From contig JBBIJC010000082.1 of the NCBI GenBank assembly GCA_037446165.1, positions 1-11,115 of the forward strand: a DNA stretch of 11,115 bases, written 5' to 3'. The notes beneath the pieces were generated by a model. It was not told the origin of the DNA. It was given only the letters and a program-made list of their open reading frames with translations, and did no database searches. Position numbers and translations under genes: made by a program. Below, piece after piece: positions 1 through 5,580 of this stretch (its first letter is position 1; each line of letters begins with the position of its first letter). The DNA comes from Parasulfuritortus sp037446165. GTDB taxonomy: Bacteria; Pseudomonadota; Gammaproteobacteria; Burkholderiales; Thiobacillaceae.

Positions 1-29
1 AGTTACCAGGCCTATGACCAGAAAACTTA

Positions 30-53
30 GACTGGGTCAAACAAGACCCAGTC
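30..53 (-). terminator. Perfect hairpin downstream of the sigma-54 activator gene, possible terminator
   Basis: Positions 30-38 (GACTGGGTC) and 45-53 (GACCCAGTC) are exact reverse complements around a 6-base loop. Read on the minus strand, the hairpin lies about 67 bases beyond the stop of the activator gene and is followed by a short T-run (TAAGTTTTCT), which suits a weak intrinsic terminator. The T-tract is short and interrupted, so it could instead be an operator, or belong to a gene beyond the left edge. The rest of 1-120 holds no gene that I can see. Confidence 0.4.
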
Positions 54-120
54 CTGAACGCACGATTGAAAGCCTGTGAATAGACTTGAGTGGCGTTGGC
101 AAGCAGACGGGAGGGTATGA

Positions 121-1128
121 CTAAAGGGTGTTTTGAGCCTGATCCAGACCGTGCTTTTTGATCAATTTACCCAAGGCACGGCGTTCTTTTCCTGCCAGCT
201 TCGCCGCACGCGAAATGTTGCCTTCCGAAGCCTGGAGCAGTTGCTCCAGAAACCGCTTTTCGAACTCGGCGATGACGCGTGCCTTGGCCACACAAAACCC
301 GGCGTCCAAATCGAAGCCGCGCCGATCCGATCGTTTGCGCCGATCCGCGCCGGGAGTTTCGCAGCGAAGGGTGATGACAGGCTCATCGCACAACAGAAAT
401 TCGCGATGAATCAGGTGTTCAAGTTCTCGGATATTGCCAGGCCAGTGATGCCTGTTCATCCAGGCTAGAGCATCTGGGTGCAGAGTCTTCCCTGGCTTGC
501 CATATTTCTTGCTCAGCCGACCCAGATAATGATTGGCAAGGAGTTCCACGTCGCCCTTTCGGTTCCTTAACGGCGGCATCTCCACGGCCAGCACCCGCAG
601 CCTGAACAACAGATCAGCCCGGAATTGGCCCGACTCGGCCTGCTGTGCCAGGTTGACGTTGCTGGCGGACAGTACCCGCACATTGCCGGACTTGGCATTT
701 GCGCATCCCAGTGGCCTGTATTCCTGATCCTGCATGAAGCGCAACAGCGTGACCTGGGCCTTGCTGGACAACGCATCGATCTCATCGAGAAAAAGCGTCC
801 CTCCTTCAGCCTCCGCAATCAGACCCTGATTCGTCTCGTGGGCGCCGGTAAAGGCTCCTCGATGGTGCCCGAATAGTTCATTCTCGATCAGGTTGTCTGG
901 AATCGCGCCGCAATTGACTGGCACAAACGGCATTCCCTTGCGGGCACCGAGATAATGTATCGACCGTGCGGCAAGTTCCTTCCCAGTCCCGGTCTCGCCT
1001 TCGATCAACACTGGAGCATCGAAATCAGCGATTTTCCTCAGCAGATGCTCTACATGGCAAAAAGCCGCCGACCTGCCCACCAGAAATGGCAATCCTTCGC
1101 TACGTAAATGCGTGCCTGGTTCGCTCAT
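121..1128 (-). CDS. Sigma-54 interacting transcriptional activator (AAA+ domain plus Fis-type HTH, no sensor domain)
   Basis: This 335-residue protein is a bacterial enhancer-binding protein that should hydrolyse ATP to open promoters held by sigma-54 RNA polymerase. Visible motifs are Walker A GETGTGK (44-50), the sigma-54 contact loop GAFTGA (91-96), Walker B GGTLFLDE (109-116), an arginine-finger region FRADLLFRLR (169-178) and WPGNIREL (229-236). A basic linker (about 262-272) leads to a Fis-type helix-turn-helix (about 297-327). Only about 18 residues precede the AAA+ domain, so there is no receiver, GAF or PAS domain; this layout resembles PspF, but no psp gene is nearby. The linker DNA carries an 11-base direct repeat (319-329 and 337-347, 18 bases apart), which looks like an in-frame slippage product. 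The ATG start is backed by AGGAGG at 1136-1141, seven bases upstream. Its targets are unknown; the divergent gene is a candidate. Confidence 0.93.
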   Translation of the reverse strand: MSEPGTHLRSEGLPFLVGRSAAFCHVEHLLRKIADFDAPVLIEGETGTGKELAARSIHYLGARKGMPFVPVNCGAIPDNLIENELFGHHRGAFTGAHETNQGLIAEAEGGTLFLDEIDALSSKAQVTLLRFMQDQEYRPLGCANAKSGNVRVLSASNVNLAQQAESGQFRADLLFRLRVLAVEMPPLRNRKGDVELLANHYLGRLSKKYGKPGKTLHPDALAWMNRHHWPGNIRELEHLIHREFLLCDEPVITLRCETPGADRRKRSDRRGFDLDAGFCVAKARVIAEFEKRFLEQLLQASEGNISRAAKLAGKERRALGKLIKKHGLDQAQNTL

Positions 1129-1327
1129 TCATTTTCCTCCTCTCGTTGTCAGTCTCGTTGTTATGACCTTACTGTAGCCGACTAGGCCAAAATCACCATC
1201 CTGAAATGTTATGGCTCAATACTTTGGATTGGATTTATAGGCTGCGACAATTCGGGGACTACATTGCCAGGGTGTCTGCCGCCAGCGCTTGGCTTGAACA
1301 AGTCAGTCGCCGGCATCGTGGCAGGCA

Positions 1328-1343
1328 CGGTTGGCGTATTGCA
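1328..1343 (+). promoter_or_regulatory. Candidate sigma-54 (-24/-12) promoter for the DUF6515-type gene and tcdA
   Basis: GG at 1329-1330 and GC at 1341-1342 are exactly ten bases apart, as the -24/-12 core requires, and the -12 box reads TTGCA (1339-1343), a perfect consensus. The bases after the -24 GG are TTGG rather than CACG, so that half is weak. Transcription would begin near 1354, leaving a leader of about 87 bases before the ATG at 1441. The divergent gene encodes a sigma-54 activator, which makes the match more interesting, but a single 16-base match can arise by chance. Confidence 0.35.
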
Positions 1344-1428
1344 AAGCGCATGTGTTTCAATGTGTTACCGAACTGAGTCCTGCATCCCTGTAAGCACTAA
1401 GCTGTAGTGTCAGCCCGACCACATGATC

Positions 1429-1434
1429 GAGGAG
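1429..1434 (+). promoter_or_regulatory. Shine-Dalgarno site that fixes the DUF6515-type start at 1441
   Basis: GAGGAG ends six bases before the ATG at 1441. An upstream in-frame ATG at 1423 would put this site inside the coding region and add six polar residues before the signal peptide, so 1441 is the better start. Confidence 0.8.
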
Positions 1435-1440
1435 TTCACC

Positions 1441-2166
1441 ATGAAACGTGCCAAACTGCTTCGCCCCCTGATTGCTTTTACCCTGCTGGCACTTTGCGGC
1501 ATGTCCTCTGCCCAGGCTGACCGCGACGACCAGCATCGCGATCGGCCACATGCCCGGGCCCCTGCCTTTCATGACCGGCACTGGGTGCTGGACTCTCGCT
1601 TCCACCACGACCACTATTACCCGCGGGTCGGCTATTCCCTGTCCATCCTGCCGCCGGGTTATCTCGACATCGGCTTCCACAACCGGCACTTCTTTTTCAA
1701 TGCCGGGGTCTGGTTCCGGCAGGAGGGACCGCGTTATGTTGTAGTCACCCCACCGGTTGGCGTCGTCATCCCGGTGCTACCGCCCGCCTTTACCACGGTC
1801 TGGATCGGAGGGACCCCTTATTACTATGCCAATGGCATCTATTACACGCCAGCTGACGGCGGCTATGTGACTGTGGCCGCACCCCAGGGCTATGAAAGCG
1901 CTACCGTGGTACCGCCGCCTCCGTTGCTGCCGCAGTCACCTGCCACCAGCCAGCCCGTTTTGCCCGCCAACGACCTGCTCTTCGTCTACCCGAAGCAGAA
2001 TCAGAGCGACGCCAAGATCACATCCGACCGGATCGAATGCGCCAACTGGGGCACCCAGCAGACCGGCTATGACCCGACCCGCGCCAGCGCCGACGATCCA
2101 CAGCGCGGCAACTACCTGCGCGCCGTCAGTTCATGCCTGGAAGGCCGCGGCTACAGCGTGAAATGA
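1441..2166 (+). CDS. Exported His-rich DUF6515-type protein of unknown function
   Basis: The 241-residue product begins with a typical Sec signal peptide: a basic start (MKRAK), a hydrophobic core (about 7-22) and a likely signal peptidase I cut after AQA (24-26). The next 35 residues are rich in His, Asp and Arg (for example HDRHW and FHHDHYYPR), which may bind metal or a polyanion; that is inference. Residues about 62-140, with repeated PPV/PPG/PPA turns and the YYYANGIYY patch (127-135), match my memory of the DUF6515 family. After a Pro-rich linker (158-176), a C-terminal module (about 177-241) has the pattern YPKQNQSD...C(200)...WGTQQTGYDP...C(232)LEGRGY, seen at the end of many small proteobacterial envelope proteins. 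It probably sits in the periplasm or at the outer membrane. No enzymatic residues are evident. The stop overlaps the tcdA start. Confidence 0.85.
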   Translation: MKRAKLLRPLIAFTLLALCGMSSAQADRDDQHRDRPHARAPAFHDRHWVLDSRFHHDHYYPRVGYSLSILPPGYLDIGFHNRHFFFNAGVWFRQEGPRYVVVTPPVGVVIPVLPPAFTTVWIGGTPYYYANGIYYTPADGGYVTVAAPQGYESATVVPPPPLLPQSPATSQPVLPANDLLFVYPKQNQSDAKITSDRIECANWGTQQTGYDPTRASADDPQRGNYLRAVSSCLEGRGYSVK

Positions 2167-2885
2167 ACCCAGTTCCGCCGCAATTCGAGCGGGCCGAGAT
2201 CTTGATCGGCCCGGAAGGCGTCACCCGCCTCGCCTCCAGACACATCTTCCTGGCCGGGCTGGGCGGGGTCGGTTCCTGGTGCGCCGAGGCGCTGGCGCGG
2301 GCGGGCATCGGCCGGCTGACCCTGGTCGACATGGATACGGTGGCCGTATCCAATATCAATCGCCAGATGCCGGCGCTGTTCTCGACCATCGGCCGCAAGA
2401 AGACCGCGGTCATGGCCGAGCGCATCCTCGACATCAACCCGGAGTGCAGATTGACTGTCCTGGATACCTTCATTGATCCGGACAATGTGGATGGTCTGCT
2501 GCCCGCCGACACCGACTTCGTGGTCGATTGCATCGACTCGCTCAATTGCAAGGTGGCGCTGATCGCCACTGCCTACCGGCGCGGCATCCCGGTTGCCGCC
2601 AGCATGGGGGCCGGCAACAAGCTCGACCCGACCCGCATCCATCTGGCTGACATTGCCAAAACCCAGGTCTGCCCACTGGCGCGGGAAGTGCGCCATCGAC
2701 TGAAACGGCAGGGTATTGAAAAAGGGATTCTGACTGTTTATTCCGACGAGCCGGGCCGACCCCCGCGGCCGCCAGAGCCAACCTCGCATGGCCGCGCCAG
2801 GGCTGTGAACGGCACCATCTCGTATCTGCCACCCCTGTTCGGCCTGATGCTGGCCGGGGCAGTTATTCAGCGAATGCTCGACTAG
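2163..2885 (+). CDS. tcdA: tRNA threonylcarbamoyladenosine dehydratase TcdA (CsdL)
   Basis: This 240-residue protein belongs to the E1-like/ThiF superfamily and converts t6A37 of ANN-decoding tRNAs to the cyclic form in an ATP-dependent dehydration. The nucleotide-binding Rossmann loop GLGGVGS is at 32-38, followed by the acidic strand LVDMD (54-58) and the arginine motif NINRQ (64-68). Family signatures further on are VDCIDS (121-126), DPTRI-ADI-KT (155-167), VYSDEP (192-197) and the C-terminal GTISYLPPLFGLMLAG (217-232). E. coli TcdA is slightly longer (268 residues). The ATG at 2163 forms an ATGA overlap with the preceding stop; an in-frame ATG at 2133 would extend it into the upstream gene and adds residues not typical of the family. 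There is no strong Shine-Dalgarno, which suits translational coupling. The usual partners csdA/csdE are not in view. Confidence 0.93.
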   Translation: MNPVPPQFERAEILIGPEGVTRLASRHIFLAGLGGVGSWCAEALARAGIGRLTLVDMDTVAVSNINRQMPALFSTIGRKKTAVMAERILDINPECRLTVLDTFIDPDNVDGLLPADTDFVVDCIDSLNCKVALIATAYRRGIPVAASMGAGNKLDPTRIHLADIAKTQVCPLAREVRHRLKRQGIEKGILTVYSDEPGRPPRPPEPTSHGRARAVNGTISYLPPLFGLMLAGAVIQRMLD

Positions 2886-2890
2886 GGAGT

Positions 2891-2990
2891 CGCTGATTTA
2901 TTCGTCATACCCGCGGAAGCGGGTATCCAGTTCATTGATTTCATTGGGCTCCCGCTTTCGCGGGAGCGACGAAACTCGAATAAATCAGCG
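2891..2990. repeat. MITE-like palindromic element with 14-bp terminal inverted repeats
   Basis: The ends CGCTGATTTATTCG (2891-2904) and CGAATAAATCAGCG (2977-2990) are perfect inverted repeats. Inside are two hairpins in mirrored order: ATACCCGC/GCGGGTAT (2907-2914 and 2919-2926) and GCTCCCGC/GCGGGAGC (2948-2955 and 2960-2967), each with a four-base loop. The inner part resembles the widespread proteobacterial 'CGTCAT-CCCGCG-AAGCGGG-ATCCAG' class of intergenic repeats. CTAGG occurs on both sides (2882-2886 and 2996-3000) and could be a 5-bp target duplication; but with CCTAG at 2995-2999 it also extends the palindrome outward after four unpaired bases per side. The tcdA stop codon lies inside the left CTAGG. 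No transposase is encoded. It sits between converging genes. Confidence 0.75.
2907..2967. terminator. Two back-to-back GC-rich hairpins, probable bidirectional transcription barrier
   Basis: The 8-bp stems at 2907-2926 and 2948-2967 lie between the stop codons of tcdA (plus) and the chemotaxis gene (minus), the only place a shared terminator could be. Neither stem is followed by a long T-run, so termination would rely on the hairpins themselves or on the much larger cruciform formed with the flanking 14-bp arms. This role is inferred from position. Confidence 0.45.
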
Positions 2991-3009
2991 TTTTCCTAGG
3001 CCTGCCCGG

Positions 3010-4635
3010 TCAAGTGCGGAACCGCATGGCAACGGCATTGAGCGCATCGGCCAGTTGTTTCATTTCCTGCACGGTGCGATCCGACTGCTCGATTGCGTAT
3101 TCGGTGCTGTTCGCGATATCGGCCAGCGTTTCCACGTTGCGCGAAATCTGGCTGGTGGCCAGCGACTGCTCGCGGGTCGAGTTGGCGATCTCCTCGATGC
3201 CGCGCGTTGCCTCGATCACCGAGCTGTGCGCCTGACCGATGATATCGGCCGCCGTCTCGCTGCACTTTGAACTCGCCTCCAGGGCAGCCTCGCCATCCCG
3301 GATAGCCGCTTCCACCTGGGAGGAGCGCCCACCGAGTTCCGAGGTGATCTGGCTGATCTCGTTGGCGTAGAGGGCGGTTTTTTCAGCCAGCTTCCGGACT
3401 TCGTCGGCCACCACCGCGAAACCGCGGCCCTGTTCTCCGGCCCGTGCCGCCTCGATGGCGGCATTGAGCGCCAGCAGGTTGATCTGATCGGCAATATCCT
3501 TCACATGCTGGGTCGCACCGATAATGCTCGTCGTGCTCTCCAGGAACTGCCCCACCGAGCCGGACATGCCTTGCACCGCAACCTGGGCGCTGGACATCGC
3601 CGTCTTCAACTCCGTCATTTGTCCGCGCGCCTGATCCGAATACTGGGCACTTGCCTTGGACACCCGGCGCACCTGCTCGGTGCCATCGGCGACCGAGGCA
3701 ATGCTGGATGACATCTCCTCGATGGACGACGCCGTCGAGGTCACCGCGTTCGACTCGTTATGACTGCTCTGGCGCAGGTTGCTGGAGGTGGTCGCGAGTT
3801 GCGAGGAAAGCTGGTCCAGTTGCCCGGCATGGGACTTGATCCGGCTGACCAGCTCCTGCAAACCGGCGATGAACCGGTTCAGGGCAGCGGCCACCATGCC
3901 CAGCTCGTTGTTGCCTTCGATCGGTAACCGGGCGGTCAGGTCGCCATCCCCCTCGGCCAGGTTCTCGATCGAAGCCGTCAGGCTCCGCAACCGGCTGACG
4001 ATATTGGCAATGATCAGGAGGCCGACGACAACGCCAACCAGAACTGCCGCCAGAGACAACAGCAGGCTGGTCAACTGGGCATTGGCGGCATGATTGTTGA
4101 CCTCTGCTTCGCTGGCCTCGATCGCCTGCTTCTGAGACTTGATCTGATCCAGGATAAGTTGTCTCATCTGGCGCCAGACCGGGGTCTCGCTCTGGTTCAG
4201 CAGCAGCTTGGCCTGGTCGATCTGGCCGCTGCCGACCAGTGCCCGGATTTCATTCTGAAGCCCCTTTTGCTGTGCCCTCAATTGCGCCACTTTGGCCAGA
4301 TCGTCCACGATGGCCTGCTGGCCTTGGGCAAGACCATTGGCCTTGGTGAGCAGGTCATCCATCTCCTTGGTCGCCTTGTCGAAGTTCTGAGGCGCCTTCG
4401 GGTTTTCCGGATCGAGGATGATGTTGCGCAAGGCCTGCCCCATCTGCAGGCCATTTGCATAAAGCTCGGTAAATTGCAGCAGAAGGTGCTGATCCTGTTT
4501 GATGAACCGGGAGAAGTCGTCTCGCGCACGCCCCAGCGCCTGGTAAGTCACCACCGAGGCGATCAGGAACAGGCCAATGACCAGGCTGAGCAGGATCACC
4601 AACTGGGAACGGATACTTAAATGTCTGATGTTCAA
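3010..4635 (-). CDS. Methyl-accepting chemotaxis protein with a four-helix-type periplasmic sensor domain
   Basis: This 541-residue inner-membrane receptor should signal through CheA/CheW to the flagellar motor or a related chemosensory array. The order is: short cytoplasmic start, TM1 (about 12-30), a mostly helical periplasmic domain (about 31-186) of the size of a four-helix-bundle sensor, TM2 (about 187-212), HAMP (about 213-265), then a long coiled-coil signalling domain. The highly conserved hairpin tip is seen at about 380-420, including NLLALNAAIEAARAGEQGRG (386-405) and AVVADEVRKLAEKT. There is no CheR-docking pentapeptide (NWETF type) at the C-terminus, which ends AMRFRT. The start is TTG at 4635: an in-frame TAG lies ten codons upstream with no ATG or GTG between, and TM1 begins too early for a later start. 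The ligand cannot be told from sequence. It converges on tcdA. Confidence 0.93.
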   Translation of the reverse strand: MNIRHLSIRSQLVILLSLVIGLFLIASVVTYQALGRARDDFSRFIKQDQHLLLQFTELYANGLQMGQALRNIILDPENPKAPQNFDKATKEMDDLLTKANGLAQGQQAIVDDLAKVAQLRAQQKGLQNEIRALVGSGQIDQAKLLLNQSETPVWRQMRQLILDQIKSQKQAIEASEAEVNNHAANAQLTSLLLSLAAVLVGVVVGLLIIANIVSRLRSLTASIENLAEGDGDLTARLPIEGNNELGMVAAALNRFIAGLQELVSRIKSHAGQLDQLSSQLATTSSNLRQSSHNESNAVTSTASSIEEMSSSIASVADGTEQVRRVSKASAQYSDQARGQMTELKTAMSSAQVAVQGMSGSVGQFLESTTSIIGATQHVKDIADQINLLALNAAIEAARAGEQGRGFAVVADEVRKLAEKTALYANEISQITSELGGRSSQVEAAIRDGEAALEASSKCSETAADIIGQAHSSVIEATRGIEEIANSTREQSLATSQISRNVETLADIANSTEYAIEQSDRTVQEMKQLADALNAVAMRFRT

Positions 4636-4660
4636 GATGAACGCCTGTCGAATTTGAGAT

Positions 4661-4687
4661 GGCTATGAATATAGCCCATTCATGAAT
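4661..4687 (-). promoter_or_regulatory. Palindromes and -10-like box upstream of the chemotaxis gene
   Basis: GGCTAT-GAAT-ATAGCC (4661-4676) is a perfect inverted repeat, and ATTCATGAAT (4678-4687) is a perfect 10-bp palindrome right beside it. On the minus strand the first contains TATATT (4668-4673), a good -10 match about 33 bases before the TTG start, but no convincing -35 box stands at the right distance. The arrangement would suit a promoter controlled by a dimeric repressor; this is inference. Confidence 0.3.
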
Positions 4688-4761
4688 ATGCACACTATGA
4701 CATCGCGTTCACTCCAATGCGCATCAAGGCGCATGGAGAGGAAACCACCACACTGGTGTAA

Positions 4762-5256
4762 TCAATCGCGGAAGTTCTGGTACTGCAGCGGGAAATCGGT
4801 GATCGACTTGCGCACCATGGCGATGGTGTCCTGCAGGATGTCGCGCTTGGCGCCGGTGACCCGCACGGTGTCACCCTGAATGGTGGCCTGGACCTTGAGC
4901 TTGCTGTCCTTGATCAGCTTGATGATCTTCTTGGCCAGTTCCTGTTCGATGCCCAGTTTGATCTGCAAGACCTGTTTGACCTTGTTGCCGGATATCTTCT
5001 GGATGTCGCCGTGTTCCAGCCGCTTGGTGCTGTCGTGCTCCTTCTTTTCCATCTCCGGGAACAGGATGGTGATCACCTGCTCGAGCTGGAAATCGGAATC
5101 ACCGAACAGGGTGATGGTCTTGGCCTTTTCGTCCAGCTCCAGCGCCGCACTGGTGCCCTTGAAGTCATAACGGTTGGCGACCTGGCGCGACGCCACTTCG
5201 ATGGCGTTCTTCAGCGCGACCATGTCGGATTCGGAGACGATGTCGAAGGATGGCAT
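4762..5256 (-). CDS. yajQ: YajQ family protein, possible cyclic di-GMP binding protein
   Basis: The 164-residue product is the usual length for YajQ (E. coli about 163) and starts with the family's typical MPSFDIVSE. Other signatures are NRYDFKGT (28-35), LFGDSDFQLEQV (50-61), DSTKRLEHGDIQKISG (75-90), KLKVQATIQGDTVRVTG (119-135) and the C-terminal DFPLQYQNFRD. The fold is two ferredoxin-like domains. Some family members bind cyclic di-GMP and act as transcription co-regulators (shown in Xanthomonas); others were linked to RNA binding, so the role here is not certain. It is the last gene of the minus-strand cluster, ten bases after ppnP, with GAGG in front of the ATG. No clear terminator follows it before the chemotaxis gene, 126 bases on. 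Confidence 0.93.
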   Translation of the reverse strand: MPSFDIVSESDMVALKNAIEVASRQVANRYDFKGTSAALELDEKAKTITLFGDSDFQLEQVITILFPEMEKKEHDSTKRLEHGDIQKISGNKVKQVLQIKLGIEQELAKKIIKLIKDSKLKVQATIQGDTVRVTGAKRDILQDTIAMVRKSITDFPLQYQNFRD

Positions 5257-5266
5257 GGCTGCAACC

Positions 5267-5578
5267 TCAACCGAAATGACAAACGTAGTGATAGGGCTCG
5301 CCGCTCACTTCGATCTCGAAGCTGGAATTGCCCGGTACCGAGAAGGACTGGCCGGCCATGCTGGTCTGCCAGTCGGCACCCGCGAGCTTGTAGCGGCAGG
5401 CACCGGCCACGCATTCCATGACCTCCGGCACGCCGGTGTTGAAGGTGAGCGTGGCCGGCAGGATGACGCCGACCGACTTCTTGGTGCCGTCGGCGAACTG
5501 AACGGTGTGCGAGACGCACTTGCCGTCGAAGTAGACGTTGGCCTTCTTGATGATGCTGACGTTATCGAACTGGGACAT
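5267..5578 (-). CDS. ppnP: Pyrimidine/purine nucleoside phosphorylase PpnP (YaiE, DUF1255 family)
   Basis: This 103-residue single-domain cupin should split nucleosides with phosphate into the free base and (deoxy)ribose 1-phosphate, with broad base specificity as shown for E. coli PpnP (94 residues). Family features are NVSIIKKANVYFDGKCVSHT (6-25), GTKKSVGVILPA (31-42), EVMECVAGACRYKL (52-65), and near the end FSVPGNSSFEIEV (79-91) and the YHYVCHF terminus. The ATG at 5578 is two bases after the argG stop, and its AGAGGA Shine-Dalgarno lies within the last argG codons. The reading frame stays open upstream through argG, but that part is only a shadow of argG. It shares the transcript with the arginine genes; no functional tie is known to me. 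Confidence 0.93.
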   Translation of the reverse strand: MSQFDNVSIIKKANVYFDGKCVSHTVQFADGTKKSVGVILPATLTFNTGVPEVMECVAGACRYKLAGADWQTSMAGQSFSVPGNSSFEIEVSGEPYHYVCHFG

Positions 5579-5580
5579 CG

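Larger units (their letters stand above)
1129..1440. other. Divergent intergenic region between the activator gene and the DUF6515-type gene
   Basis: These 312 bases must hold the promoters of both flanking genes. The minus-strand gene's Shine-Dalgarno is at 1136-1141. I could not find a convincing sigma-70 -35/-10 pair on either strand. A sigma-54-like element is at 1328-1343 and a second, poorer GG-N10-GC match is at 1254-1267 (GG at 1254-1255, TTGC at 1264-1267). A bulged palindrome GCC-AGCGCT-T-GGC lies at 1281-1293, and a small 5-bp hairpin at 1395-1409. An open frame of 56 codons (1206-1376, plus) has no good ribosome binding site and is not called as a gene. Confidence 0.6.

Noticed and set aside
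2126..2789. Minus-strand open frames opposite tcdA
   Set aside because: tcdA is unmistakable on the plus strand and these frames show no recognisable domains.
4090..4620. 176-codon plus-strand open frame opposite the chemotaxis gene
   Set aside because: Antisense shadow of the periplasmic domain coding region; no start signals.
4734..4761. Terminator after yajQ (CACCA-CAC-TGGTG)
   Set aside because: A five-base stem with a three-base loop and no T-run; too weak to call.
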